A stretch of 64,000 nucleotides of DNA from Bacteroidota bacterium (GCA_021815405.1 JAKAGV010000001.1:372001-436000); one strand, 5' to 3'; shown: positions 52,121-62,390, counted from the first letter of the stretch. Numbers and translations are program-made. Notes: generated by a model not told the origin, from the sequence alone.

Positions 52121-53497
52121 ATGATTACACTGGTTCCTTCTTGGGCAAATCGTTACGCTGATTTTTGGGATTCAATACATAAGCGTAACATGTGGCTTAT
52201 AAAGCTCCGCTACGGCGCTGTAGTAATGCTATGTGGTTTCTTAGTCTCTTCCGGATACATTCTTAGGCTAACGTTTAGTCGAACACAAATCTTTGCTCTT
52301 GTTTTTATAAACATTATAATTCTACTTTATAATTTAGGCTTTCATTGGTCATGGAAATTTGTAAAAACGGAAACCGGGAAATTCAATCCGATGCATTTTT
52401 CTCTTCTTCAAATGATTTTTGATTTAGCAGCACTATTCTTCATAGTATATTTTACAGGAAGCATTGAAACTCCGTTGTTTATGTTGTTTGTGTTCCATAT
52501 GATTATCGGAAGCTTAATCCTTCCAGGTTTTGTAATTTTTTCTTTGGCAGGATTAGTAATATTGATTTTTAATTTTCTAGTCTTGTCTGAATATGCCAAT
52601 ATAATTCCGCATCAAACCGTTACTGGATTAATTTCAATTCCGCTCTATATGAATATTGATTTCATTATTGCCTATGACGTCGTATTCATATTTGTTATAA
52701 TGATCAGTGTCTTTCTCGCAAACCACATTGCAAGTCAACTCTACAGAATTGAACAACAGCTGCTTGAATCTTTTGAAAAGCTTAAAGCTGCCGAAACTGA
52801 AAAGCAAAAATATGTAATCGGTATAGTTCATGAGATAAAAACTCCGCTTACCGCGGTTCATTCTTATCTCGATGTAGTTCTTGGTAAAATTCTCGGACCG
52901 GTGGATAAAAAAATTGAAGAGCGATTAAGCCGAGCAAAAGTCCGTTCAAGCGAAGCAATTGCAATGATAGATGATGTCCTTCGCGTTTCCAAGCTGCGTC
53001 TATTAGATGAAATTTCTTATGATGAAATTAATTTGAGTGAATTAATTGTCCCGTTGATTAAAAAACAGAGTGTAAATCTTCGTACTAAACAGATAATGCT
53101 AAACTTATTTGACGGAAGAACAGTTAAAAAAAATATAAAGGGCGATAAATTTTTATTGGAGATTGCTTTTTCTAACTTAATTGGAAACGCTGTTAAATAT
53201 GTTGGTGCTAAAGGTCAGATTGAAGTTGATATAATGGATAACGATGCTGAGGTCTCGATTGAAATCACTGACAATGGTGTCGGCATTCCTTCAGGAGAAT
53301 TTGAAAAAATATTTGCAGACTTTTTCAGGGCATCAAACATAAAAGATAAAAGTTATGAAGGCACCGGTTTGGGATTATCAATAGTTAAACAAATAATTGA
53401 ACGGCACGGAGGAAGTATTTCAGTTGCTAGTCCTTCAAAACTTGGATGCGAAGATAGACCAGGTGCGTCATTCTTTATTAAGATTCCCTATTTATAG
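52121..53497 (+). CDS. Membrane histidine kinase
   Basis: 458 residues with about six membrane segments in the first 205 residues, no large extracytoplasmic loop, then a coiled coil, HisKA (VHEIKTPLTAVHSYL), and HATPase (DNGVGIP, GTGLGLSIV). The membrane part is the likely sensor. No receiver follows it. About 160 bp after hydrogenase 2 and on the same strand, so it may act on the orphan receivers of the locus. Confidence 0.9.
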   Translation: MITLVPSWANRYADFWDSIHKRNMWLIKLRYGAVVMLCGFLVSSGYILRLTFSRTQIFALVFINIIILLYNLGFHWSWKFVKTETGKFNPMHFSLLQMIFDLAALFFIVYFTGSIETPLFMLFVFHMIIGSLILPGFVIFSLAGLVILIFNFLVLSEYANIIPHQTVTGLISIPLYMNIDFIIAYDVVFIFVIMISVFLANHIASQLYRIEQQLLESFEKLKAAETEKQKYVIGIVHEIKTPLTAVHSYLDVVLGKILGPVDKKIEERLSRAKVRSSEAIAMIDDVLRVSKLRLLDEISYDEINLSELIVPLIKKQSVNLRTKQIMLNLFDGRTVKKNIKGDKFLLEIAFSNLIGNAVKYVGAKGQIEVDIMDNDAEVSIEITDNGVGIPSGEFEKIFADFFRASNIKDKSYEGTGLGLSIVKQIIERHGGSISVASPSKLGCEDRPGASFFIKIPYL

Positions 53498-53603
53498 TAA
53501 CCTGGATTAAAGATTAAAATGTTATCAAAATAATTAAATACAGAAAATCATTCACACATTTGCAGCATAAAATTAACTGCCTCCAAAATGTAAATCCTTC
53601 GAA

Positions 53604-56600
53604 TTAAATACCAGTCAAACCTTTTCGTAAAGATTTTTCAACTGCATTCTTAAAGCTTGTTAAATCAACCGGCTTATGGAAGACATATTCTATTCCTAAG
53701 TCTTGATAATCCGAGATAGCATTTCTATCAATATCACCACTGAGAATAATTACCGGCGGCTTGGCTTTTATTTCAGCTTTCTTCAGTTCAATTATAAGTT
53801 GATAACCATTCATGTTCGGCATAAGATGGTCTGTAATAACAAGCGCAGGCGGCGAGGCAAGGATTTTATTCAATGCTTCTTTGCCGTCGTTGGCAATTTC
53901 TATTTCATAATCAGTTGTAATATTCTTTAGTATTTTTGAATATAGGAGCCTGTCCGTTTTGCTGTCATCAACAAGCAGAATATTTGCAGATGCTATCGGC
54001 AAAGTGAATCGGAAATCAGAACCTTTACCATATTCGCTTTCGACCCAAATCGAGCCGCCGTGCTTTTCAATAATTTCTTTTACGAGCGAGAGACCGAGAC
54101 CGGTTCCTTTTTCTCCTTCAGTCCCCTCTGAAGAAAATTTTGAATCAACTCTGAAAAGTTTGGAAATATTTTCTGGTTTAATTCCGATGCCGCTATCCTT
54201 GATGGAAAATTCCATAAATCTCATTCTTGAAGAAGGTGCCGCAGAAATAACTATCGAGCCGAGTTTAGGTGTAAATTTAATAGCGTTGGAAAGAATATTA
54301 TTGAAGACCTGCAGCATTAAATCTTTATCGACAAATACGAAAACATCATCTTTTACTTTTGATACTATCTCGACATTCTTTTGGAAAGCAACACCTGATA
54401 ATGCATTTAAAGAATTCTCAATTATCTTGTAGACTTCAATTCTAGTAGGTTCAAATCTTATTCTGCCGGTTTGAAGTCGTGTCCAATCCAGCAGTGAATT
54501 AACAAGCGACAACATTGATTTGGATGACTCGCGGATGAACTCAAAATATTGCCGTCTCTCTGTCTCAGTCAAATCACTATCGCTTAAAAGAAGATCTGTA
54601 AAACCGAGTATTGAACTAAACGGAGTGCGCAGGTCATGAGATATGATTGAGATAAATCTGTCTTTTGTTTCATTTAGCTTAACCAGATTTTCTGTTGAAC
54701 GGTTTAATTCTTCTTCTGCTTTTTTGCGTAAAGAAATATCGCTTACCAGCCCATATATTCTATGAATTTTACCTTCATGATCGCGAACAAGGTTTATTTT
54801 ATTTCTTACCCAAACAACATTCCCATGCTTATTTATTATTCTGAACTCAAACTCGCCTGATAATTGGATTCTGCTTTTCAACAGACTGCTTAATTTTTTC
54901 TTGACTGATGGGAAATCATCCGGGTAGATGATTTTGAGAATTAATCTTGAATCGCCTAAAAAATCAGCTTGATTATAGCCTGTAATTTTTTCTACCGAAG
55001 TTGTATAGAAAACCGGTCTAATCGTATTATCTATCCTTTCAAAAGTATATAAGAAATCATCTATGTTTTCAGTTAGGTTTCTGTACTTCTCTTCGGATTC
55101 TTTTACAGCCTGTTGAGCTCGTTTTTTCTCGGTGACATCTCGAGCAACAACAACCAAATAATTTTTGTTATCACTATTGAAAGTAGATAAAGAAACTTCT
55201 GCGAAAAAGTTTGCGTTATCTTTTCTTCTTCCCAAAAAGTCGAGTCTTGTTGGAATATCTCTACCGTCTTTTGATAATTGTAAATAGCCTTCTATCTTCG
55301 GAACATCATTCTCAGAGACAAGATCAAGCAGGTCTTTATCAATTAATTCCTTTTCGTTATTGTAACCGAAAGTCTTTACGAAAGCCTCGTTCATCAAAAT
55401 AATTTTTCTATCGTACTCAACAGCAACTCCATCTTGAAAGGCGCTGAACATTGACTGCAAAACTGTTAAGTCTCTTTGAAAGCTTTTCTTCTTTGTAATA
55501 TCTGTAAGAACCGCATTAAAATAATTTATCCTATTGTTGACAAGAACAGGAGAGACGCTCGCTTTAAGATATTTTTTACTGCCCATACCGGTCAGAACAG
55601 TCAATTCAATATCTTCAACCCCGCTTGTTTGAGCAAGTGTTTTAAGATTGAGTTTCCCTTCTTCGAATGTCTCTTCCGAAAAAAGATTTTTTATATTCTT
55701 ATTTAGGATATCTGACTCTGTGTACTTTAATGTTTTGAAGATGGCGGCATTAGCGAAGATGATATTTCCGGAGAGATCAAAGCTGAGGATTAGTTCGGGT
55801 GAATTCTGAACAATGTTTCTATATCTTTCTTCGGAAGTTTTTAAACGCTGTTCAATGGTAGCTCTTTCTGTAATGTTTGTGCATAGGACTATAATCGTTC
55901 CTTTAGATTCGTCAGAAATAGAGAATTTCGCATCAATAATTTCTTTCTGTCCGTCTTTCTTGTAAACGGTTAAGGTGATTTTCCAAATTTTGTATTTTTT
56001 TAATTCTTCTTTTATCCCTTTGAAGTACTCAGTATCGAAAACATCCAAAGCTTTGCCGAAGAATTTACCAAACACTTCACTCCGAGAATAACCGAATAAT
56101 GCTTCGCTGGCTTTATTCCAGAAAAGTATATCACCATTATCATTGACTGCAAAGACAGCATCGGTGACAGCTTCAGTAATTAATTGATATTGCTTGAGCT
56201 CTTCAACTTCGCCTTCTAGTATTTTTTTATCTTTTAGTATTTCACTTATATCGTATAGAAAAATAAATACAAGTTGTACTTGCTTCCGCCAATTTACAAG
56301 CGGTTCAATTCTACATTCGTATGTAATTATTTCATTATTAATATTTAATTGAGTATTAAACTTTACCGGATTTCTTACGGCAACTACCTCATGAAAATGT
56401 TTGTCAAAAACTTTCGAGCCTGTTTCATTCAATATCTTATTTATTTGGATGTCGCCTAATCCATAGTAAGGTAAATTTAAATTCTCTAGGTTTTTCCCTG
56501 ATGAATATTTTACTTTCCCTTCGACGTCGGTAATAAAGATATAATCACTAACTCTTGAAAGAATATTTTCAAGATGCTCAGTATGTAATTCTTGGGGCTG

Positions 56601-57002
56601 TGAAATAACCGGTGCTACTTTTACATCTTCAACAACTAAAATTCCACCATTGAATTCATTATTAACATAGACGGGTGAGCCTTTAACAATTACTTTCAAC
56701 ATACCACGATCAATCGTCTTAATGTTTTTTACTTCTCTTTCAAAGCTTAAGCCGTCTTTTAAAGCGGATAAATCTTCATGCAGGTTTACTCCGGGAAAAA
56801 TATTCATCTCCAAAATATTTATTCCTTCTATATCGGTCTGCATGAATTGATAAAGTGCAGCATATTTAAGGAATACATCATTTACATAAGAGACTTTCCA
56901 GTCCGCCGAAAAGGTGAGTAAACCTATTGGCGCTTGAGCAATTATTTTCGGGACAAAGGTCTCTTGATTCATGGTCTGGAATTTTTCTGTTGCTTTACCC
57001 AT
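53604..57002 (-). CDS. Multi-PAS hybrid histidine kinase with C-terminal receiver
   Basis: 1132 residues, soluble. Roughly six PAS-type repeats fill residues 10-750 (for instance GDILFWNKASEALFGYSRSE and PVFYTTSVEKITGYNQADF), then HisKA (ISHDLRTPFSSILGF), HATPase (DSGIGIKPE, GTGLGLSLV) and a receiver (LLVDDSKTDR, D in ITDHLMPNMNG, K in FHKPV). No membrane segment or heme motif. Convergent with the kinase at 52121. Cytoplasmic sensor of unknown signal. Confidence 0.9.
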   Translation of the reverse strand: MGKATEKFQTMNQETFVPKIIAQAPIGLLTFSADWKVSYVNDVFLKYAALYQFMQTDIEGINILEMNIFPGVNLHEDLSALKDGLSFEREVKNIKTIDRGMLKVIVKGSPVYVNNEFNGGILVVEDVKVAPVISQPQELHTEHLENILSRVSDYIFITDVEGKVKYSSGKNLENLNLPYYGLGDIQINKILNETGSKVFDKHFHEVVAVRNPVKFNTQLNINNEIITYECRIEPLVNWRKQVQLVFIFLYDISEILKDKKILEGEVEELKQYQLITEAVTDAVFAVNDNGDILFWNKASEALFGYSRSEVFGKFFGKALDVFDTEYFKGIKEELKKYKIWKITLTVYKKDGQKEIIDAKFSISDESKGTIIVLCTNITERATIEQRLKTSEERYRNIVQNSPELILSFDLSGNIIFANAAIFKTLKYTESDILNKNIKNLFSEETFEEGKLNLKTLAQTSGVEDIELTVLTGMGSKKYLKASVSPVLVNNRINYFNAVLTDITKKKSFQRDLTVLQSMFSAFQDGVAVEYDRKIILMNEAFVKTFGYNNEKELIDKDLLDLVSENDVPKIEGYLQLSKDGRDIPTRLDFLGRRKDNANFFAEVSLSTFNSDNKNYLVVVARDVTEKKRAQQAVKESEEKYRNLTENIDDFLYTFERIDNTIRPVFYTTSVEKITGYNQADFLGDSRLILKIIYPDDFPSVKKKLSSLLKSRIQLSGEFEFRIINKHGNVVWVRNKINLVRDHEGKIHRIYGLVSDISLRKKAEEELNRSTENLVKLNETKDRFISIISHDLRTPFSSILGFTDLLLSDSDLTETERRQYFEFIRESSKSMLSLVNSLLDWTRLQTGRIRFEPTRIEVYKIIENSLNALSGVAFQKNVEIVSKVKDDVFVFVDKDLMLQVFNNILSNAIKFTPKLGSIVISAAPSSRMRFMEFSIKDSGIGIKPENISKLFRVDSKFSSEGTEGEKGTGLGLSLVKEIIEKHGGSIWVESEYGKGSDFRFTLPIASANILLVDDSKTDRLLYSKILKNITTDYEIEIANDGKEALNKILASPPALVITDHLMPNMNGYQLIIELKKAEIKAKPPVIILSGDIDRNAISDYQDLGIEYVFHKPVDLTSFKNAVEKSLRKGLTGI

Positions 57003-57313
57003 AACTTACTATTTTTTATCAATTGTATTTTTTAACACAATTATTATGCTAAACATTTTTGGTAAATTATTCCCTAAACAATCCAGCCTTTACAATAATA
57101 CTTATTAAAGATAAATAATCTTACAACCATTTGAAATTAAAAGGATTAAAAGGATTTGCATACCTTAAAAAATCAACAATAAATGCAGCGGAAAATCTTA
57201 TTTAGGAAATCAAAATAGACGTTAATTATGTATCATTTTGGAGTCGCTGCACAATAGTAGTCAATTTTGGAGGCTTATTTTTCCCAAGCCTGCATCAAAA
57301 TTCCTGCTCGAAG
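57003..57313. other. Intergenic, no feature recognised
   Basis: About 310 bp, AT-rich, upstream of the hybrid kinase and downstream of pckG on the same strand. GGTAAATTATTCC near 57060 resembles the GGTAAATTACC palindrome before the first hydrogenase operon, but only half is kept. No terminator seen for pckG. Confidence 0.4.
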
Positions 57314-59113
57314 TTAATAATTTTTTCCCAATTTTTCTTCAAGTGAATTCAACTCCACAATAAATTCTTTAGGCAATCTATTCCCGAAAATTTTGAAATA
57401 ATCTCTTATTTCTTTTACTTCTCTCAGCCATTCCCGATTGTTGATTGATAAGACCTGTTTTAATTTTTCTTTTTGAATTTCAAGTCCGGATACATCGATA
57501 GAACTTTCATCAGGTAGAAATCCAATTGGAGTTTCTACAACAGAATTTTCATTATCTGTTCTTTGATGAATCCATTTAAGCACCCTAATATTTTCACCGT
57601 AACCCGGCCAAATAAATTTTCCGTGTGAATCTTTTCTAAACCAATTTACGTAAAAAATTTTCGGTAGTTTTTTCTCGTCAGCAGATTTTCCAATATTTAT
57701 CCAGTGAGAAAAATAATCGCCCATGTTGTATCCGCAAAAAGGCAACATTGCGAAAGGATCGTGCCTCAATTTTCCAACTTTTCCTTCCGCTGCAGCGGTT
57801 GTCTCAGATGAGACAATAGCACCAAGGAATACTCCATGTTGCCAGTTAAATGCTTGATATACTAAAGGAACAACTTCGCTTCTTCTTCCTCCGAATAAGA
57901 TTGCTGAGATTGGTACAGCTTTAGGATCTTCCCAAGCAGGATCAATAACCGGACACTGACTCGCTGGTGAAGTAAACCTTGAATTTGGATGTGCCGCTTT
58001 AGTATGACTTTCAGCAGTCCATTCTTTCCCCAGCCAATCAACTAATTTTTCAGGTTTTTTCAGAGTAAAACCTTCCCACCAAACATCTTTATCTGGAGTT
58101 AATGCTACATTGGTAAATATTGTATTCTTCTGCATCGACATAATTGCGTTAGGATTTGTGTCCATTGATGTCCCGGGAACTACACCAAAAAATCCAGCTT
58201 CCGGATTTATTGCATACAATCTTCCGTCATCACCAATCTTTAACCAGGCTATATCATCTCCCACCGTTTCAACTTTCCATCCGGGGATTGTTGGAGTAAG
58301 CATTGCCAGATTTGTTTTTCCGCAAGCACTTGGGAACGCTGCTGCAATATATTTCTTTATCCCTTCCGGAGAAGTTATACCTACAATCAACATATGCTCT
58401 GCAAGCCATCCTTCATCCTTTGCCATGCAAGAGGCTATTCTTAATGCAAAACATTTTTTCCCCAGCAAAGCATTTCCACCATATCCACTTCCGAATGACC
58501 AGATGCTTCTCTCTTCCGGAAAATGAACAATATATTTTTCTTCGCAGCAAGGCCAAGGAACATCTTTTAGATTATCTACTAAAGGCATACCTACAGAGTG
58601 AAGGCAGTGAACAAATTCTCCATTGCCTAATACATCCAGAACTTCTTTTCCAATTCTAGTCATAATCTTCATATTGCATACAACATAAGGAGAGTCAGTT
58701 ATTTCAACTCCGATCTGAGAAATGTTTGATCCCAATGGTCCCATGCTGAAAGGAATAACATACATGGTTCTTCCTCTCATGGAGCCATTAAATTTATTCA
58801 ACAGAATTTCCTTCATGATTTTCTGATCTTCCCAGTTGTTGGTTGGTCCAGCATCTTCTTTCTTTTTGCTGCATATAAAAGTCCTGTCTTCAACTCTGGC
58901 AACGTCGGACGGATCTGAGCGTGAGTAAAAACTATTAGGTCTTTTCTTTTCGTTTAATTTGATGAAAGTTCCTTTTTCAATTAATAATGAAGTCAAGTCA
59001 TCAAACTCTTCTTCAGAACCAGTACACCAGTGAACAGATTCAGGTTGACATAGTTTTGCTATGGATTCAACCCAATTTAATAACTCAATATTTTTTGTCA
59101 TTGATTTATCCAA
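57314..59113 (-). CDS. pckG: Phosphoenolpyruvate carboxykinase, GTP type
   Basis: 599 residues, typical for the GTP class (the ATP class is shorter and unrelated in motif). [12 protein letters not shown] is the P-loop with the reactive Cys; [10 protein letters not shown] carries metal ligands; RNSRF-like [12 protein letters not shown] and FGGRRSE are nucleotide and substrate sites. It converts oxaloacetate and GTP to PEP and CO2, or the reverse in anaerobes. Single gene, divergent from the MlaE-type gene. Confidence 0.96.
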   Translation of the reverse strand: MDKSMTKNIELLNWVESIAKLCQPESVHWCTGSEEEFDDLTSLLIEKGTFIKLNEKKRPNSFYSRSDPSDVARVEDRTFICSKKKEDAGPTNNWEDQKIMKEILLNKFNGSMRGRTMYVIPFSMGPLGSNISQIGVEITDSPYVVCNMKIMTRIGKEVLDVLGNGEFVHCLHSVGMPLVDNLKDVPWPCCEEKYIVHFPEERSIWSFGSGYGGNALLGKKCFALRIASCMAKDEGWLAEHMLIVGITSPEGIKKYIAAAFPSACGKTNLAMLTPTIPGWKVETVGDDIAWLKIGDDGRLYAINPEAGFFGVVPGTSMDTNPNAIMSMQKNTIFTNVALTPDKDVWWEGFTLKKPEKLVDWLGKEWTAESHTKAAHPNSRFTSPASQCPVIDPAWEDPKAVPISAILFGGRRSEVVPLVYQAFNWQHGVFLGAIVSSETTAAAEGKVGKLRHDPFAMLPFCGYNMGDYFSHWINIGKSADEKKLPKIFYVNWFRKDSHGKFIWPGYGENIRVLKWIHQRTDNENSVVETPIGFLPDESSIDVSGLEIQKEKLKQVLSINNREWLREVKEIRDYFKIFGNRLPKEFIVELNSLEEKLGKNY

Positions 59114-59363
59114 ATTCTAAGTAATTGGTTTTACAGAAGATCGAGATATCGATTTCGAATTTAAAATATAAAGAGGCAGATAATATATTTGGAAACTCAC
59201 AATGATGAGATTATGGAAACTACTCCAGATATATAGTTGAATAAAATCGATTTATCCGCAATAGCGCTAAAATAAAAAAAAGAAGACAGCTATACAATTT
59301 TAATCATTACTTCTGCAAGGAATTTTTAGTAAATTAAATCATCTAATTTTAATGGATTATTGA

Positions 59364-60137
59364 TTGATAAAAAATTTTGTACAGAAATTAGGGAATAAGA
59401 CTTTAAAGTTTATTCAAGAAATTGGTCAAATTGCCGAATTGTTCTGGGGTATTGCAAAAAACTTTTACACAATTCCTCGAAGCCGGGCAATAATTCTTTA
59501 CCAAATGGAACACATTGGAGTAAATTCATTACCTCTTGTAATGATAATCGCAATATTTACCGGAGCTGTTTCTGCCTGGCAGGCTGCATATCAATTAAAG
59601 GGAATAGCACCGCTTTCATTTCTCGGCGGCTCAACTAGCAGAGCAATTATTACTGAGCTTGGTCCTGTATTAACCGGAATTGTAATTGCAGGAAGGGTAG
59701 GCGCTTCTATTGCTGCAGAACTTGGTACTATGAAGGTTACAGAACAGATTGATGCGCTCGAAACTATGGCGATCAGCCCCGTAAGATATTTGGCTATGCC
59801 GCGGTTTATAGCATCGGTTGTTATGCTTCCGCTGCTTGTTATCTTTGCCAATACAATTGCAGTCTTCGGTGCCTTTATAGTTTCCAACTATTTTTTGGGA
59901 GTTTCTTTCTCCGTGTTTTTTCTTTCAGTTAAGAGATTTTTCGTCTTTGGAGATTTAATTGCAGGATTGGTAAAAACAATTTTCTTCGGAGGAGTAACAG
60001 CTTTACTCGGATGTCACATAGGATTTAAAACTGAAGGCGGAGCTGAAGGTGTTGGACTTTCTACAATTAGATCGTTCGTACTTTCATCAGCTATGATTTT
60101 AATTCTTGATTACTTCCTATGGATGCTGATATTCTAA
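59364..60137 (+). CDS. MlaE-family ABC transporter permease
   Basis: 257 residues from a TTG at 59364; no better start is seen. Five or so membrane segments; signatures YQMEHIGVNSLPLVMIIAIFTGAV, FLGGSTSRAIITELGPVLTGI, and GRVGASIAAELGTMKVTEQIDALE are diagnostic of MlaE permeases, which move phospholipids between inner and outer membrane with an ATPase (MlaF) and an MCE protein (MlaD). Those partners are not in the window next to it, so the permease stands alone here. Confidence 0.93.
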   Translation: MIKNFVQKLGNKTLKFIQEIGQIAELFWGIAKNFYTIPRSRAIILYQMEHIGVNSLPLVMIIAIFTGAVSAWQAAYQLKGIAPLSFLGGSTSRAIITELGPVLTGIVIAGRVGASIAAELGTMKVTEQIDALETMAISPVRYLAMPRFIASVVMLPLLVIFANTIAVFGAFIVSNYFLGVSFSVFFLSVKRFFVFGDLIAGLVKTIFFGGVTALLGCHIGFKTEGGAEGVGLSTIRSFVLSSAMILILDYFLWMLIF

Positions 60138-60213
60138 TTTAAACTTTGCTGTGTAGGAATTTTACGATGTGATACCGCTCGTGCAATTATTAATCATCTA
60201 ACAAAAAAATTGA

Positions 60214-60242
60214 TTGACAATTTTATTTATAAATATTATGTT
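60214..60242 (+). promoter_or_regulatory. Near-consensus sigma70 promoter
   Basis: TTGACA, 17-bp spacer, TATGTT. Transcription would start near 60249. It is followed within 80 bp by two hairpins and a T-tract, and by ilvE at 60411. Confidence 0.7.
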
Positions 60243-60248
60243 GCATGA

Positions 60249-60327
60249 GTTACGATTCATTAAGTTTTTCTCACCACTTAATGAGTCTTCCCCATGCCCG
60301 GTAGCCCTCCACCGGGCATTTTATTTT
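60249..60327 (+). ncRNA. Candidate small RNA ending in an intrinsic terminator
   Basis: Between the promoter and a T-tract lies about 79 nt that fold into two stems: GATTCATTAAG (254-264) with CTTAATGAGTC (277-287), 11 bp counting one G-T pair, and ATGCCCGGT (294-302) with ACCGGGCAT (311-319), 9 bp, followed by TTTTATTTT. The loop of the second stem is AGCCCTCC, whose CCTCC is complementary to a Shine-Dalgarno sequence. It could be a free small RNA, or an attenuator leader of ilvE; no alternative antiterminator pairing was found, which favours the former. Confidence 0.5.
60294..60327 (+). terminator. Intrinsic terminator
   Basis: 9-bp GC-rich stem with an 8-nt loop and a downstream TTTTATTTT. 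Could end both the MlaE-type transcript and the candidate small RNA. Confidence 0.85.
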
Positions 60328-60410
60328 CATCATTTCTTAGTTTAAACTTTCCGATATTTTTTGTAAAATGAATTTAAAATTTATCAATTTAAGTTGAAAC
60401 GGTGACGAAA

Positions 60411-61496
60411 ATGGAAAAAATTAAATATGATTTAGTTGAAAGAAAAAATCCAGTTAAACTACCGGATAGTCTACCATTTGGAAAATATTTTACAGATCAT
60501 GTTTTCGAAATGGACTATTCTACAAGCAAAGGATGGTATAATCCTACAATTAAAAAGCTGGAAAACATGTCTCTTCATCCTGGAACAATGTTCCTTCATT
60601 ATGGTCAGGGAGTTTTTGATGGGCTGAAAGCCTTTAAAAATGAAAACGATGAAGTTGTAATTTTCAGGCTTGAAAAACATATAGAACGACTTAACAATTC
60701 ATCAAGAAAAGTTTGTATACCTGAAGTTGATCCTGAATTTTTGTATAAGGCAATCGTTGAGCTTATATCAATTGAAAGAGATTGGATCCCGGCAAAATTT
60801 GGTGAGTCATTATATATCCGTCCGTTTATTTTTGGTACTGAACCATTTTTGGGAGTACATCCTTCTGCTACCTATAAACTCATAGTCCTGCTTTCTCCGG
60901 TAGGTCCATATTATCCTGAAGGTTTTAAGCCTGTCAAAATTTTAGTGCAAGATGATTACGTTCGTGCAGTAAGAAAAGGTTTGGGAGATTGCAAAACGCC
61001 AGCTAATTACGCTGCAAGTTTATTAGCTGCTGAAGAAGCAAAGAAAAAAGGATTCACACAAGTACTATGGCTTGATGGAGTTGAACAAAAATATATTGAA
61101 GAAGTCGGTACGATGAATATTTTTATTCAATTTAAAAATGAAATAGCTACCCCAAGGTTGGGAGGTAGCATACTTCCTGGAGTAACAAGAGATTCTGTTA
61201 TTCATATTTTAAAAGACTGGGGAATGAATATTAACGAAAGATTGATAAGCATTGAAGAAGTTATCGACGAATACAAAAAGGGAAATGTAATTGGTGTATT
61301 TGGAACCGGTACCGCAGCAGTTATTTCTTCAGTTGGTTTGCTTAACTTCAAAGGTTTCGAAATGACTTTTAATGGCGGCAATCCAGGCGAACTCGATCTA
61401 AAACTTTTTAATGAGTTGACTTCAATTCATTATGGAAAGGTTGAAGATAAGTATGGCTGGTTGACACATGTTGAAAAGAAAGAGATAGAAGTTTAA
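60411..61496 (+). CDS. ilvE: Branched-chain amino acid aminotransferase
   Basis: 361 residues from the ATG at 60411, with GGTGA as ribosome site; a GTG three codons earlier overlaps that site. PLP fold-type IV: FHYGQGVFDGLKAF-type region (HYGQGVFDGLKAFK), RLNNSSRKVCIP, DCKTPANYAASL with the PLP Lys region, EEVGTMNIF, and VFGTGTAAVIS. The 360-residue length and YDLVERK start match the type II BCAT group. It interconverts leucine, isoleucine and valine with their 2-oxo acids. Ends in a strong terminator. Confidence 0.95.
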   Translation: MEKIKYDLVERKNPVKLPDSLPFGKYFTDHVFEMDYSTSKGWYNPTIKKLENMSLHPGTMFLHYGQGVFDGLKAFKNENDEVVIFRLEKHIERLNNSSRKVCIPEVDPEFLYKAIVELISIERDWIPAKFGESLYIRPFIFGTEPFLGVHPSATYKLIVLLSPVGPYYPEGFKPVKILVQDDYVRAVRKGLGDCKTPANYAASLLAAEEAKKKGFTQVLWLDGVEQKYIEEVGTMNIFIQFKNEIATPRLGGSILPGVTRDSVIHILKDWGMNINERLISIEEVIDEYKKGNVIGVFGTGTAAVISSVGLLNFKGFEMTFNGGNPGELDLKLFNELTSIHYGKVEDKYGWLTHVEKKEIEV

Positions 61497-61552
61497 AATA
61501 ATCAAATGACTTTTCTAAATAGAAAAGTTAATTTTCATCCATTCTAAATAAG

Positions 61553-61595
61553 AGCTCAGCATTGAAAAGAATTTTTTGATTGCTGAGCTTTTTTA
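61553..61595 (+). terminator. Intrinsic terminator of ilvE
   Basis: AGCTCAGCA and TGCTGAGCT pair perfectly (9 bp) around a 19-nt loop and run into TTTTTTA. A second, AT-only hairpin (ACTTTTCT..AGAAAAGT) lies at about 61510-61527. Confidence 0.88.
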
Positions 61596-61667
61596 TATCC
61601 TTGCAAGTGTCAAATTTTACTCCCCGTTAGTTTCAAATCAATTTTTACAAAATTCTTAAATTAGCAC

Positions 61668-61696
61668 TTGACAAGTGAACATTTGCTCACTATATT
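61668..61696 (+). promoter_or_regulatory. lexA promoter
   Basis: TTGACA (61668-61673), 17-bp spacer, TATATT (61691-61696). Start of transcription would be near 61703, only a few bases before the first possible start codon. Confidence 0.8.
61675..61690. promoter_or_regulatory. Probable LexA operator
   Basis: GTGAACATTTGCTCAC is a 16-bp palindrome with one mismatched pair, filling the -35/-10 spacer, so bound LexA would block polymerase. A second half-site GTGAACAAATG lies at 61701-61711, over the start codon region. This differs from the E. coli (CTG-N10-CAG) and resembles the B. subtilis (GAAC..GTTC) type only in the GAAC half. Confidence 0.65.
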
Positions 61697-61720
61697 TGTA
61701 GTGAACAAATGATTACTGTT

Positions 61721-62371
61721 ATGAAAACGCAATTAACTGGACGGCAAGAAGAGATTTTAATCTTTATAAAACAATTTAGAGAAGAGAACGGTTATCCGCC
61801 GACTTTAAGAGAAATTGGTAAGAAATTCGGCATATCATCTACTTTTGGTGTTAAGCGCCATCTAGATGCTCTTGTTAAAAAGGGATACTTAAACATTGAA
61901 AGCAATGCAAGCCGAGGAATTTCTTTTTCTAAAGATGAAAATATAACAAGTACAAATATTTTCAATCTGGAAAAGGAACTTGGATTTCAAAAAATACCTG
62001 TTGTTGGTCGAGTAGCTGCCGGTACACCAATTTTAGCGGAAGAAAATATCGAAGGCAGTGTCATTCTGGATTCATCTTTTATAAAAAGATCAGAAGATAG
62101 CTTTGCACTTAAAGTGAAAGGCGACAGTATGATTAACGTTGGAATATATGAAGGCGATCTAGTTATTGTTTCCTCAAAGCGTGATATTCATAATAGTGAT
62201 ACTGTTGTAGCAATGTTGAACGATGAAGCAACGGTTAAGACATATGAAAATAAAAATGGCAAAATTAAGCTTATACCGCAAAATGAAAAATATAAGCCGA
62301 TTGAAATTGCCGGTACGGACGATTTCAAGCTGATTGGCAAAGTAATCGGCGTTGTAAGATGGTTAAACTAA
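61721..62371 (+). CDS. lexA: LexA repressor
   Basis: 216 residues from the ATG at 61721 (MKTQLTGRQEEIL), which aligns with the usual LexA start; an ATG four codons earlier (61709) is possible and no ribosome site separates them. N-terminal winged helix (PPTLREIGKKFGISSTFGVKRHLDAL), cleavage site A100-G101 in RVAAGTPI, catalytic Ser136 in KGDSM and Lys173 in ATVKTY. Represses DNA-damage genes and itself through the operator at 61675, and self-cleaves when RecA filaments form. First gene of a three-gene operon. Confidence 0.95.
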   Translation: MKTQLTGRQEEILIFIKQFREENGYPPTLREIGKKFGISSTFGVKRHLDALVKKGYLNIESNASRGISFSKDENITSTNIFNLEKELGFQKIPVVGRVAAGTPILAEENIEGSVILDSSFIKRSEDSFALKVKGDSMINVGIYEGDLVIVSSKRDIHNSDTVVAMLNDEATVKTYENKNGKIKLIPQNEKYKPIEIAGTDDFKLIGKVIGVVRWLN

Positions 62372-62390
62372 AATACCGGAGATTAAAGAA

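Noticed and set aside
57003-57313. Possible transposase fragment near 57240-57300
   Set aside because: A short frame exists on the minus strand but no recognisable transposase motif could be read.
60245-60304. Possible leader peptide (about 19 codons) before ilvE
   Set aside because: Its ATG lies upstream of the transcription start predicted from the -10 box, there is no ribosome site, and it is not rich in branched-chain codons beyond three Leu.
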